This document shows positions 1 through 8,787 of a stretch of DNA of 43,813 bases, in pieces. The DNA is taken from the IMG/VR virus record IMGVR_UViG_3300027741_000121, positions 1 through 43,813 of that record. One strand, written 5' to 3'. The notes beneath the pieces are model-generated. The model ran no database searches. It worked only from the letters and a program-made list of their open reading frames with translations, and was not told the DNA's origin. Position numbers and translations under genes: made by a program. This DNA is from a virus. Within the stretch, counting starts at the first letter, position 1, and every line of letters begins with the position of its first letter.

Positions 1-1233
1 CCACTTCATGTGCCGGAAGTTGTGGCAAAAAGAGTGGCAACCTTATTGACCAGATATAATGTAACGAATGTTAGTCAAATACCAGCCACGAAAGCAAAAC
101 TTGCTGCCCGCATGGAAGAATACAAACTAAATGGTTACTTACTTAAAAAAGGGTATGATAGATTTAAAGAATATATTTTAAATAACTGTGATCTCATACT
201 GGATACCCCGAAAGAAGAATATGAAGGGGTAATGAGTAAAAAAGTTTTGAAATTTAAGTGTGCAGCATGTAATAACTCAATTGTGCAACGATTTCACTAT
301 AAACGACCACCAAAGTGTCAAATATGTAATCCTACTGTGGCTTATTATACATCAGGCGAGGAACAAGAGGTCTATGATTATATAACCACGGAATTAGGCA
401 TTCAAGGTCACCAAAGTGATAAGTCTATAATCAACCCATTTGAATTGGATATGGTGTTTCCATCGCACAAAATCGCAGTGGAATATTGTGGATTATATTG
501 GCACAGTGAGGCAAGTTCTGGCAAAGATAAAAAGTATCATGCCGAAAAAATGAAGCTTACGAATGAGCAAGGTTATAGACTGATAACTATTTTTAGTGAT
601 GAGTGGAATTTTAAGAAAGATATAGTCAAATCCAAACTCAAAAACATATTTGGGCATACCACAGTAAAACATTATGCACGCAAATTAACTGTTAAGACGC
701 TTGTTCAACGGGATAGTAAAGAATTCTTAAACAAACATCACTTGCAGGGACATAGTACTGCCAAGATTAATCTAGGATTATATACGCCCGATAATATTTT
801 GGTAGCATTAATGTCATTTTCTAATGGCAGGGCAGCATTAAACACAGTCAGTAAAGCATCCGAGTATGAATTGGTAAGGTTTGTGACCAATGGTGATTCT
901 ATAGTTGGCGGTGCTGGTAAACTATTAAAGCATTTTATCAAAACATATAATCCCACACGAATCATCAGTTATGCAGATTTACGTTGGAGTGAGGGTGATC
1001 TATATAAAACCTTGGGATTTGAAGAGAGGACCAAACCCACCATTGGATATTGGTATGTATCAGACTATGAAAAGCGTGAACACCGGTTTAACTTTACTAA
1101 AAAAGCTTTGGTCAAAGAAGGTGCAGATGCTCGTATGACAGAATGGGAGATCATGCAAGAACTTGGATATGACCGTATTTGGGATTGTGGTCACCAGAAA
1201 TATATTATGGAATTTACCAATGAACATCAATGA
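1..1233 (+). CDS. Homing-endonuclease-like protein, 5' partial
   Basis: The reading frame is open from base 1. A GTG at 10 is possible, but the gene probably starts upstream. An N-terminal helical region of the type repeated in phage homing endonucleases precedes a Cys pair region (KCAACNN, then KCQIC), probably zinc-binding. Next comes a nuclease core with FELDMVFPS, then EYCGLYWHSE, then YRLITIFSDEW. This is the pattern of the Vsr/EDxHD-like free-standing phage endonucleases. The C-terminal third (about residues 235-345) looks like a GNAT-type fold, with NLGLYTPDN, YELVRFVTN, GGAGKLLKHF and YKTLGFEE. Family membership is recognised from these motifs; cleavage activity and target are inferred. 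It overlaps the next small ORF by 14 bases. Confidence 0.75.
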   Translation, partial: PLHVPEVVAKRVATLLTRYNVTNVSQIPATKAKLAARMEEYKLNGYLLKKGYDRFKEYILNNCDLILDTPKEEYEGVMSKKVLKFKCAACNNSIVQRFHYKRPPKCQICNPTVAYYTSGEEQEVYDYITTELGIQGHQSDKSIINPFELDMVFPSHKIAVEYCGLYWHSEASSGKDKKYHAEKMKLTNEQGYRLITIFSDEWNFKKDIVKSKLKNIFGHTTVKHYARKLTVKTLVQRDSKEFLNKHHLQGHSTAKINLGLYTPDNILVALMSFSNGRAALNTVSKASEYELVRFVTNGDSIVGGAGKLLKHFIKTYNPTRIISYADLRWSEGDLYKTLGFEERTKPTIGYWYVSDYEKREHRFNFTKKALVKEGADARMTEWEIMQELGYDRIWDCGHQKYIMEFTNEHQ

Positions 1234-1390
1234 AATTCTTAAAGAGACTGGGGAAATGTCTCCATTCTCTAAAATAATCAACGACCCAGACTTATGCTAT
1301 GTATTTGAACGAACCAAGCTGGGGTATGGTGGACAACTTCTTCCAGAAGGTTGCAGGTATACATGGTATCCACTATTTGAAGATTTTTAA
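1220..1390 (+). CDS. Small hypothetical protein (56 aa)
   Basis: A short ORF begins at ATG 1220 inside the end of the endonuclease gene and stops 6 bases before the next ATG. A longer reading of the frame exists, but its N-terminus would lie wholly within the endonuclease gene, so the inner ATG is preferred. The start, MNINEILKETGEMS, resembles the start of the second acetyltransferase-like protein downstream (MKIYEIDKELSEMS). The rest is rich in Tyr, Gly and Pro and I do not recognise it. Spacing fits an operon with the two following genes. It could be a detached N-terminal module or a separate small protein. Confidence 0.45.
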   Translation: MNINEILKETGEMSPFSKIINDPDLCYVFERTKLGYGGQLLPEGCRYTWYPLFEDF

Positions 1391-1396
1391 AATATT

Positions 1397-1894
1397 ATGA
1401 ATGAACAATCTTGGGAATATAATAGCCGTCATATAGGCGACATTGAAGATTATGCTTTGAAGCAATATGATAATTTTTATACGTTATGGGATAATGATAT
1501 TCTAATAGCATATGTTACGTTTACCGATTCTCCTGAAAATTTGGTCAAAGATAATTGGGTTGATGAAAAATATCGGTTTAGAAAAATATTTTCAATGATG
1601 TTATGGTTTTTTAAAACACGATTGGCGAGGAATAGGATTATCATAGGAAAGGTTAATTCAGTCGACATGCAAGAAGTGATTAATGGCATGAGCCGATTCC
1701 ATAAACATTGGATCAATATCGACACCAATGAATTAGTGGCATTTGATGTAAATATAGTACACAAATATTATAACGCTGATAAATCAACGCAATGGCGATT
1801 AATGTTAGAAAACAACGGAGATTTTTCAGATTGGCCAAAATTTAATGATCATCTAGATTTTATGGCATTGGCGCACGAAGCTTACGTAGATTAA
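1397..1894 (+). CDS. GNAT-like acetyltransferase family protein, copy 1
   Basis: This 165-residue protein has a compact acetyltransferase-like layout: HIGDIEDY, LWDNDILIAYVTF (a GNAT-like central strand), a VDEKYRFRKIFS segment at the position of the acyl-CoA loop, and a helix with MLWFFKTRLAR. The C-terminus reads WRLMLENNGDFSDWPKF. The acyl-CoA loop is less canonical here (YRFRKI) than in the neighbouring paralogue (YRGQKL). Similar proteins are common in aquatic T4-like phages, but their substrate is unknown. It lies 2 bases upstream of its paralogue, so the pair arose by tandem duplication or repeated acquisition. Confidence 0.6.
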   Translation: MNEQSWEYNSRHIGDIEDYALKQYDNFYTLWDNDILIAYVTFTDSPENLVKDNWVDEKYRFRKIFSMMLWFFKTRLARNRIIIGKVNSVDMQEVINGMSRFHKHWINIDTNELVAFDVNIVHKYYNADKSTQWRLMLENNGDFSDWPKFNDHLDFMALAHEAYVD

Positions 1895-1896
1895 CA

Positions 1897-2421
1897 ATGA
1901 AAATATACGAAATAGATAAAGAATTATCTGAGATGTCCATGCGTGGTCCAAAAGTGGATAATCTTGCGAAACAATTTGGTGAGTATAATATAGAAACATG
2001 GAAAAGCAACAGTCAACATATTGGGGATATTGAAGATTACAAATTAAAAGAATATCAAAACTATTATACCCTATGGGATAATGATACGTTGGTAGCATAT
2101 GTTATGCTAACAACTGCCCCTGAAAACTTGGTTGATAGAATATGGGTAAAAGAAGAGTATCGTGGACAAAAACTATTTTCAAAGATGCTCTGGTTTTTTA
2201 AAACACGATTGGGAAGAGATCATCTTATGTTAGGAAAACTACATTCCCTGAGCATGCAAGAAGTAGTTAAAGGAATGAGTAGATTTAAGAAATCTTGGTA
2301 TAATATCAATACAAAAGAAGTTGAACCATTTGATCTATCCACATTAGACAAATATTATGACAATTATGCTCCAACGAATTGGCGTTTAATTTTAGAGAAT
2401 TCTGGAGATTTTTCAGATTGA
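1897..2421 (+). CDS. GNAT-like acetyltransferase family protein, copy 2, in-frame TGA at a conserved Trp
   Basis: Paralogue of the preceding gene, with a 35-residue N-terminal extension and a better acyl-CoA loop (VKEEYRGQKLFSKM). It matches copy 1 through DFSD, where copy 1 has TGG (Trp) and this gene has TGA at 2419-2421. The frame then continues in register with the family (PKFKDRF, then a KYQGYVE ending) to a TAA at 2479-2481. TGA is used as the normal stop elsewhere in the window, so this is a recent nonsense change or a readthrough site, not a recoded genome. Without the last 20 residues the fold may still be complete. Confidence 0.65.
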   Translation: MKIYEIDKELSEMSMRGPKVDNLAKQFGEYNIETWKSNSQHIGDIEDYKLKEYQNYYTLWDNDTLVAYVMLTTAPENLVDRIWVKEEYRGQKLFSKMLWFFKTRLGRDHLMLGKLHSLSMQEVVKGMSRFKKSWYNINTKEVEPFDLSTLDKYYDNYAPTNWRLILENSGDFSD

Positions 2422-2511
2422 CCAAAATTTAAAGATAGATTTAAATTCATAGCAAATAAATACCAAGGATATGTTGAATAACTGAGTAATCCCTGACCTT
2501 TCTCCGCGCAG

Positions 2512-2519
2512 TATAAATA
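2512..2519 (+). promoter_or_regulatory. Late promoter, exact TATAAATA
   Basis: Exact match to the T4 late promoter element (recognised in T4 by gp55 with gp33 and the clamp). It sits in the 122-base gap before the first virion gene. Transcription would start near 2525 and give a leader of about 79 bases. The leader contains paired arms CTATTGT (2520-2526) and ACAATAG (2561-2567) and an AGGAG ribosome site before the ATG at 2604. Confidence 0.75.
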
Positions 2520-2603
2520 CTATTGTTCAAACCATTATGCAGTGTTCTCACTCTGCGTACACAATAGAACTGTGATAACCATAAAACAAAAGGAGAAACA
2601 ATC

Positions 2604-3263
2604 ATGGGCCGTCCAATTAACAAAAAATACTTTGCCAATAAAAATCCACAAGGCGTGGGTGGTGAAGGTATCGCCAGTGTTGTCGTAACCAATACTGGAA
2701 CAAATTATACTAACACAACAACAATTACATTTTCTGCTCCTGGCGTAGCAGGCGGAACACGAGCCACTGGTACATTGAACGTATCTGGTGGACACATCAC
2801 TGGTGTGACTATTACCAATGGTGGATCTGGATATTTGACCAACACTGGATTGACTACATTGCGTAATACCAACGGTGGATCTGGTGCAACATTTGCTGTG
2901 ACTTTGACCGCTGGTCGTCAAAATGGCATTGCATTTACATCATATATTGCTACTGGCACCACTGCCACCACTGGCGGAGATATTATCAAGCAGGAATCTG
3001 CTCGTCGTTATCAGATTCGCAATAGTGAGGGTGTTGGTCGTTGCAAACTAGTTACCACTGCATCATTGACCCCAGGGACCATGAACATTATTGCCACTGA
3101 TGTCAATGGCAGCACCTATTATGTCAGTAAATTGACAGCTCGTCGTGCTGTGTTGATTCAAAAGACATCTGCTGGTAGTGGATTTGCTTTTGCCAATGGT
3201 AAAGCAGCTGGATGGACCATGAATGCAGCTAGCGCTGGTCGTGTGACTATTAGTAATAACTAA
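2604..3263 (+). CDS. Virion structural protein with GGSGY motifs
   Basis: A 219-residue Gly/Thr-rich protein. It opens with MGRPINKKYF, a start I associate with structural proteins of marine T4-like phages. Residues of about 15-100 carry beta-rich repeats of the type VTNTGTNYTNTTTITF and ITNGGSGYLTNTG, the GGSGY-type repeat of tail-associated phage proteins. The C-terminal half (IIKQESARRYQIRN onward) looks like a compact beta domain. It is the first gene behind the TATAAATA promoter, with a strong ribosome site (AAAGGAG). Its exact position in the virion is unknown. Confidence 0.6.
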   Translation: MGRPINKKYFANKNPQGVGGEGIASVVVTNTGTNYTNTTTITFSAPGVAGGTRATGTLNVSGGHITGVTITNGGSGYLTNTGLTTLRNTNGGSGATFAVTLTAGRQNGIAFTSYIATGTTATTGGDIIKQESARRYQIRNSEGVGRCKLVTTASLTPGTMNIIATDVNGSTYYVSKLTARRAVLIQKTSAGSGFAFANGKAAGWTMNAASAGRVTISNN

Positions 3264-3280
3264 GTTTAACACCAATGGCA

Positions 3281-3316
3281 TCAACATGGGCATGTTGTTT
3301 GACATGTCCATGTTGA
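3281..3316 (+). other. 15-bp intergenic stem-loop
   Basis: The arms 3281-3295 and 3302-3316 are complementary over 15 positions with a single G-T wobble and a 6-base loop (TGTTTG). It lies 17 bases after the stop of the previous gene and ends 14 bases before the next ATG. No T-run follows, so it is not a standard intrinsic terminator. An RNA processing or stabilising hairpin is more likely. Confidence 0.75.
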
Positions 3317-3330
3317 TGCATGGCTAAATC

Positions 3331-3882
3331 ATGGATATTACTACACTTTGGATGACTCCCACTATTGTCAGTCAATATGCTGAACCAGAGGCAGAGTTGA
3401 TAGACGTTCGCTGGGATGATACCGACAATTTCAGCAGCATGGATTACGTTGATGGCAGATATGTCAAGACCGTAGGCGATCTTGTGCATCTTTGTCGCTA
3501 TCCCAAAGGCGACATTATCACTAAAAGTTATTACCTTAAAATTCAAGGTTATAATTTCTCTGATCTCTCATCCAAAATCAATACCATAACCGGAGTAGAA
3601 GCCAGAATCACGGCCAAGCGTGCCGGCAGGATCATGGATGAAACGGTGGTGTTGTGTGTGGATAATGTAGCCAAAGGTGAAAATCATGCAGGATTATTGG
3701 TTGATCCGGTGACCTATTATGGTTCTGCCACTGATTTGTGGAAAACCAAGGGAATCACAGTTGAAGAAGCAATGAATCCAAATTTTGGAGTCATTGTTCG
3801 TTTTCAGGGTCATCTACAATGGCCACACCGGGATGGTATGTTATTGGACTGCGTAGAAATGCGAATCCATGGAACATACTAA
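3331..3882 (+). CDS. Conserved virion-associated protein, unknown role
   Basis: A 183-residue protein lying between a tail-type structural gene and the giant fibre gene. It opens MDITTLWMTPTIV. The middle, with YYLKIQGYNF, ITGVEARITAKRAGRI and VTYYGSATDLW, suggests a beta-sandwich with alternating strands. There is no signal peptide or membrane segment. The context and lack of any enzyme motif suggest a structural role, possibly as a fibre connector. I do not recognise a T4 counterpart. Confidence 0.5.
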   Translation: MDITTLWMTPTIVSQYAEPEAELIDVRWDDTDNFSSMDYVDGRYVKTVGDLVHLCRYPKGDIITKSYYLKIQGYNFSDLSSKINTITGVEARITAKRAGRIMDETVVLCVDNVAKGENHAGLLVDPVTYYGSATDLWKTKGITVEEAMNPNFGVIVRFQGHLQWPHRDGMLLDCVEMRIHGTY

Positions 3883-3885
3883 ATA
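3880..3885 (+). promoter_or_regulatory. Possible late promoter (CTAAATA)
   Basis: TAAATA occurs within TACTAAATAC, 24 bases before the ATG at 3910, overlapping the stop of the previous gene. It is degenerate at the 5' end relative to TATAAATA. A TTAAGAGG ribosome site follows. Confidence 0.4.
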
Positions 3886-3909
3886 CTACATTAAGAGGAT
3901 TCATAGAAA

Positions 3910-6900
3910 ATGGCTGATTTAGTAAGAGTTTCTGGGACCAGAATAGTAACACCAACTGGGTCCACAACCATCTCTTCGGTTAGAGGAAGTATTACTCTTG
4001 CCTCAACATCCACTAACCTAACTGGATCTGCCAATATTGCTCAAGATACCAATATCTATGGAAATATTCAAGTTCAGGGCAGTGAAAATACAGTTATAAT
4101 CCGCGCAGATGATGGCAACGTCAATAATCAACTGGGAATTGCATATGACCCCAATAATGCATATGGCACCCGTGCCCAGAGATTATCTGCTGCCGTTTAT
4201 GTTGCAGGTGGTGTGGGTATTGAAAAAGATTTAAATGTTGGTGGTTACATTTATGGTCGTGTCAGTCAGGCCAATACTAGTCTACAGTTGCTGGTGACGT
4301 CCACCAATGTCAATAGTATATTTTATCCTCTATTCTCAGAAATTCCTAATGGTGGCAGTCATGTCTATTCGGACATCGTTGGTGCTCAGGGTGGTCTAAC
4401 CTATAATCCATCTTCTGGCACCATGACCATAGGTCGCATAAATGTGGCATCCACTGACACCAGTTTTTCATCGACCTCTGGATCAGTGACCATTGCTGGC
4501 GGCGTGGGTATTGGTGGTAACATGTATGTTGGTGATATTACTCCCAACGACGCCAATAATCTAGGATCTGTGGATGCACACTGGGCCACTGGATATGTGG
4601 ATAATCTATATTCTAGTATTCTGGCATCTACCACAGGCAGTGTACAAATCAGCCCTGCCGATAATTTATTACAGGTCAATGCAGACATTCGTGTCATGGG
4701 TAACAAGCCCATTGGCACAGCGCCAGTGGTTACCAATGTACTATATGTGACCATGGATGGCAATGATATCAATGATGGCCGTGCCATGGATTCAAGTCGT
4801 GCGTGCCGTACTTTGGGTGGTGCACTAAAAAGCCCTTATTACCAACCCGGTACACAAATTCGTGTATCACCCGGGCGCTATCTTGAAGACAATCCCCTGC
4901 AACTAAAGCCATACACCAGTATTGTAGGTTCAGATATTCGTACCACCAGTATTGAACCCATTAATAAAACCCAAGATTTGTTCCATATGAACAGTGGATG
5001 TTACTTGGCATTTATGCAATTTCTAAATGGTCGCAGTGGATTGTTGGCAGGGCCATATGCCGCTGAATTCAATCGCGGTGCCTATTGTACTGCATTCCCT
5101 CCATTGTCTGGGGACAATCGCATTGATGTATTCCACAGTCCCTATATTCAAAATTGTACCAATTTGACTGGCCCATGGCTGGTTGATGGAACATTGTTTA
5201 CGCCTGATCAAACTGTTCAAGTTCCCACAGCAGTGGGTACTGGAACTTGGGTTGCCAACACCAGCAGTATTGTGGTCACCGTTAGTACGGGCACAATCTC
5301 TGTGGGCATGAGTGTTAATCCGGGACAGCAGAATCTTGGATTCTTTAATGCACGTACTTTGATGTTGGCCAATAAAGCATTTATGCAAGAACAAGTTGTG
5401 GCTTATGTCAACAAAAATTTCCCAGGATTCTCCTATAATCAAGAAAAATGTTATAGAGATGTGGGAATTTTAGTAGAAAATATCTCATATGATGCCGCTT
5501 TTGGTGGAAATCAAAAAGCAATTGAAAGCGGTCTAGCTTATTATAATGGTGTGGTTAGCTTGATTTTTGGTCAAGAAATGCAGACCAGTGCAGCTATTAC
5601 CTACCTGAGTTCATTGGCACAATTTATTATTGCCAATACAGCAGCTCCAGATTTGTTGAGTGACGGCACCAATACCACCGCCATTAATTCACAGGTGGTC
5701 AATATAGTATTAACTGATGGCGCAGTTGCTGCCACTTCGTATACCAATTTATTCTCGATTGTGACCTCAATTATCAATGGTGGGCCCAGTGCTGCACCAC
5801 AGATGTACGTAGGATCCGGGCCAGATGCTGCCTATATGAGTGCTGAAATATTGATGCAGGCCAATCGAACATTTATTCAGCAAGATACACTGGCCTATGT
5901 CAACACTATTGCTCAGGCCACTGGATTTGTCTATGACCAGAGCAAGTGCTATCGTGATGTTGGATTGATTATTGATGCAGTTAGCCAAGATATTTTATTG
6001 GGCGGCAATCAAAAATCTATTGAAGCTGGCTTGGGTTATTGGAGTGCTGGATATAATTATGTAGCCGGCCAAGAGAGTACCACTACCAATGCTATTTTAC
6101 ATGCCAGAGATATCGCATTACGGGTTATTGCCAATCAAGCAGTGACTCCACAAGTTGGCAACACCAGTACACAAGTGATCAATACATTCTTCCGCTATGG
6201 CGGGGATTATATGCCACAACAGGCTGTAAGAAGAAATTTTGGAATCATCACTGATATTATCACACTGGGACCCAACAATGCTCCGCCTGTATATCAAGGT
6301 GGTGGATTGTTTGCGTTGACTGGTATCAATGGTCTAGATGTAAAAATTTCACCTAGTGTGACCTCAGTGTCTTCAATTGGTGCCAATAAATATTTGGTTG
6401 GATTAGACACTCCAACAGTGGGATTTGGTGACAAGGCCACACTATATTTTGGTAATACGCTGGTATTCCCAATGCAGGATGCTGAAGTTGAAGCCATGAG
6501 TCTACAATATACTGGTAGTACCAGTACATGGAACAGTAGAAAGATAGATCCTATTGGTGGCATGGGTGGTAGCTTGGTTGATGGAAACGTGGTTTCAGAC
6601 CGTAGTCCAATTCAATCCTTTGTCTATGATGCGTTTACTCAGTTGACACAGGGTGGTCGCGGTATACATATCACCAATAACGGCTATGCGCAATTAGTTT
6701 CTGTGTTTACAATTTTTAGTAGCGTTGGTGTGCAGTGTGATAATGGTGGTATTGCCAGTATTGTCAACAGTAATGCCAACTTTGGAGATCTATGTTTGGT
6801 ATCCAAGGGATATGGCAAACGTAAATTCTCAGGCACTATCTATAATCCACCATTTAAAGCCTATCCACATTCTGCTGGCGACAATGGTTATGATCAATAT

Positions 6901-8343
6901 TACCCCAATGGGTTCTGGCCAAACAATGCGCAAATCGAAGTGTTTTTACCAGACACCAATGATAGGCCACATACCAGTTTGATCATGGAAATCATTCCAC
7001 CCACTGAATATATTGATTTCTTTGATATCAATTATAATACTTTTATAGCTGGTGGATCTTCTGTTGGGGCAGTAAAACCTTATCTAAATGACCAACAATT
7101 GCCAGGATTCTTGAATGCCCAGCCAACTCTGGCATCATTGTCAACTGGTACTATTACCATTACTGGAATAGATACCAGTGGAATCGCCATTGGCAACAGT
7201 GTTTATATCAGAGATCAGCGTGGTAGTTATACAGATGTCAACGGAATTCAATACGCAGCCACCGGTACAGTAGTTACTGATCTGGGTTACCAGAGCGTGA
7301 CATTAAATTATGCATTGACCAGTGGTGGCAGTGATCCATCATATCCTGAAAATGCAAACTGGTTTACCTTGTTATTCTGCGGAAACAGCTATTACACCGT
7401 GTTGAGTAGTACAGTGGCAGACAATCCATATACCACCGGTACCAACATTATATCGGCAGCAACATTTGGTATCAGTACAAGTCAGGTGTCTGCACACATT
7501 GACAGTTTGAATCATCTCAGGGATTTAATCGGCAATGTAGTTTCAAATACTGCAGTGTCCCCAGTTTTGAGCACTTCTACTCAGCAATTCAAGATGTCCA
7601 ACTCAATTAGTGCACAAGATTTGCCAGCAGTTATTTCAGTGATCAATGGGTTGTTCTCCAATATGACCAGCATTATTGGAGCATCCGATATCAATGCTGC
7701 CAATGCGGTGGTACCAACTAATTCTATCGTCAAATCTGCAACTTTGGTTTCCAGTATGGGAGATGCAGTTTCACTGATTGAATCCAATATTGACTTCTTG
7801 GTCAATGAATTAGATGCTTATGTGCGAACTAGCAATCCTGGACTGGCATATAACAAAATCAAATGCCGCAGAGATGTGGGAATTGTTCTCCAGCGATTGA
7901 TCTATGATCTTGAATCTGGCGGAAATTATAATTCGGTCATGGTTGGATTGAGCTATTGGTCCAGAAATGGAACCCATCATATTGTACAGTTGGAAGAGGA
8001 CATTAGACGTCCTGATTTCTTCCCAGATGGATGCACAATAAATTTCTATCAGAGATCCTACATGAATGCATCTGGATATGTATTTGAGTACGTTGGTGCA
8101 GGAACCAATTACGGAGCACTGCCACAATATGGCCGAGCCGATCCAGTTCAGAGCAAAGAAACATTACAATTGGGTGGTGGAAAAGTGTTCTTTACCAGTA
8201 CTGATCAAAATGGTGACTTTAGAATCGGACCAGAATTAGTTATCAGTCAAGCCACCGGTGTGGTCAGCGGAAGAACATTTACTAAATCATTATTTGCCAA
8301 CTTGACTCCGTTCATATTGGCTATTGAAAGCGGGGGACTCTAA
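3910..8343 (+). CDS. Giant tail fibre / adhesin-like structural protein (1477 aa)
   Basis: The N-terminal part carries two fibre repeats (VAGGVGIEKDLNVGG and IAGGVGIGGNMYVGD). About residues 275-340 begin a parallel beta-helix of the pectate-lyase type (YVTMDGNDINDGR, TQIRVSPGRYLED, SIVGSDIRTTSIE). Three copies of an all-helical unit follow, each with a KCYRDVG or KCRRDVG core, a GGN element and a YY or YW element, near residues 510, 680 and 1320. Between them lie more beta-helix-like stretches. This design is typical of long fibre-like proteins of aquatic T4-like phages. It probably contacts the host surface; the receptor is unknown. Confidence 0.7.
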   Translation: MADLVRVSGTRIVTPTGSTTISSVRGSITLASTSTNLTGSANIAQDTNIYGNIQVQGSENTVIIRADDGNVNNQLGIAYDPNNAYGTRAQRLSAAVYVAGGVGIEKDLNVGGYIYGRVSQANTSLQLLVTSTNVNSIFYPLFSEIPNGGSHVYSDIVGAQGGLTYNPSSGTMTIGRINVASTDTSFSSTSGSVTIAGGVGIGGNMYVGDITPNDANNLGSVDAHWATGYVDNLYSSILASTTGSVQISPADNLLQVNADIRVMGNKPIGTAPVVTNVLYVTMDGNDINDGRAMDSSRACRTLGGALKSPYYQPGTQIRVSPGRYLEDNPLQLKPYTSIVGSDIRTTSIEPINKTQDLFHMNSGCYLAFMQFLNGRSGLLAGPYAAEFNRGAYCTAFPPLSGDNRIDVFHSPYIQNCTNLTGPWLVDGTLFTPDQTVQVPTAVGTGTWVANTSSIVVTVSTGTISVGMSVNPGQQNLGFFNARTLMLANKAFMQEQVVAYVNKNFPGFSYNQEKCYRDVGILVENISYDAAFGGNQKAIESGLAYYNGVVSLIFGQEMQTSAAITYLSSLAQFIIANTAAPDLLSDGTNTTAINSQVVNIVLTDGAVAATSYTNLFSIVTSIINGGPSAAPQMYVGSGPDAAYMSAEILMQANRTFIQQDTLAYVNTIAQATGFVYDQSKCYRDVGLIIDAVSQDILLGGNQKSIEAGLGYWSAGYNYVAGQESTTTNAILHARDIALRVIANQAVTPQVGNTSTQVINTFFRYGGDYMPQQAVRRNFGIITDIITLGPNNAPPVYQGGGLFALTGINGLDVKISPSVTSVSSIGANKYLVGLDTPTVGFGDKATLYFGNTLVFPMQDAEVEAMSLQYTGSTSTWNSRKIDPIGGMGGSLVDGNVVSDRSPIQSFVYDAFTQLTQGGRGIHITNNGYAQLVSVFTIFSSVGVQCDNGGIASIVNSNANFGDLCLVSKGYGKRKFSGTIYNPPFKAYPHSAGDNGYDQYYPNGFWPNNAQIEVFLPDTNDRPHTSLIMEIIPPTEYIDFFDINYNTFIAGGSSVGAVKPYLNDQQLPGFLNAQPTLASLSTGTITITGIDTSGIAIGNSVYIRDQRGSYTDVNGIQYAATGTVVTDLGYQSVTLNYALTSGGSDPSYPENANWFTLLFCGNSYYTVLSSTVADNPYTTGTNIISAATFGISTSQVSAHIDSLNHLRDLIGNVVSNTAVSPVLSTSTQQFKMSNSISAQDLPAVISVINGLFSNMTSIIGASDINAANAVVPTNSIVKSATLVSSMGDAVSLIESNIDFLVNELDAYVRTSNPGLAYNKIKCRRDVGIVLQRLIYDLESGGNYNSVMVGLSYWSRNGTHHIVQLEEDIRRPDFFPDGCTINFYQRSYMNASGYVFEYVGAGTNYGALPQYGRADPVQSKETLQLGGGKVFFTSTDQNGDFRIGPELVISQATGVVSGRTFTKSLFANLTPFILAIESGGL

Positions 8344-8361
8344 TTAAAAGAGGAAATAGTC

Positions 8362-8772
8362 ATGGCATTAATACCATTAAATACATTTAAAACCAGAACA
8401 GTAATATTAAATACTGGCACATTTGCAACTTCTAATACGACCACCAACGTTGGTGTAGTTTACACCGCGCCACCTGGAGTAACCACGATTGTGTTAATGG
8501 CTCAAGCCTCAAACTTGACGACATCTACACAGTATGTGACTTTTGAGCATCGCAGGAATGTCACTGTGTTTAGGGACACGGTGGGAAATCCTCAAGAAAC
8601 TCAGGGAACCATTTCTCCATTGGTCAAGGATTTTGCAATACCACCCAATGATGCAGCTAGTTTGTTGTCTGGGAAAATGATTATCGAAAATTTAGATAGT
8701 GTCAGTGCATACGCCAGCAGCGAAGGATCTGTTCAGCTGGTGTTGAGTATATTAGAAACAGCAAATCAATAA
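8362..8772 (+). CDS. Small structural protein (136 aa)
   Basis: A beta-rich protein opening MALIPLNTFKTRTV. It has a central VYTAPPGVTTIVLMAQASN segment and ends in VQLVLSILETANQ. The layout, with alternating strands and no charged helices, looks like a single jelly-roll or beta-sandwich domain. It lies between two fibre genes with 18- and 15-base gaps and has a GAGG ribosome site. It may be a fibre tip, connector or chaperone-like subunit; the sequence does not decide. Confidence 0.5.
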   Translation: MALIPLNTFKTRTVILNTGTFATSNTTTNVGVVYTAPPGVTTIVLMAQASNLTTSTQYVTFEHRRNVTVFRDTVGNPQETQGTISPLVKDFAIPPNDAASLLSGKMIIENLDSVSAYASSEGSVQLVLSILETANQ

Positions 8773-8787
8773 TAGAGACAAAATAAG

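Noticed and set aside
1897-2481. Genome-wide recoding of TGA to Trp
   Set aside because: TGA is the natural stop of several real genes here (1233, 27549, 37606, 38061, 39275, 42418), often in tight ATGA overlaps, so the standard code holds.
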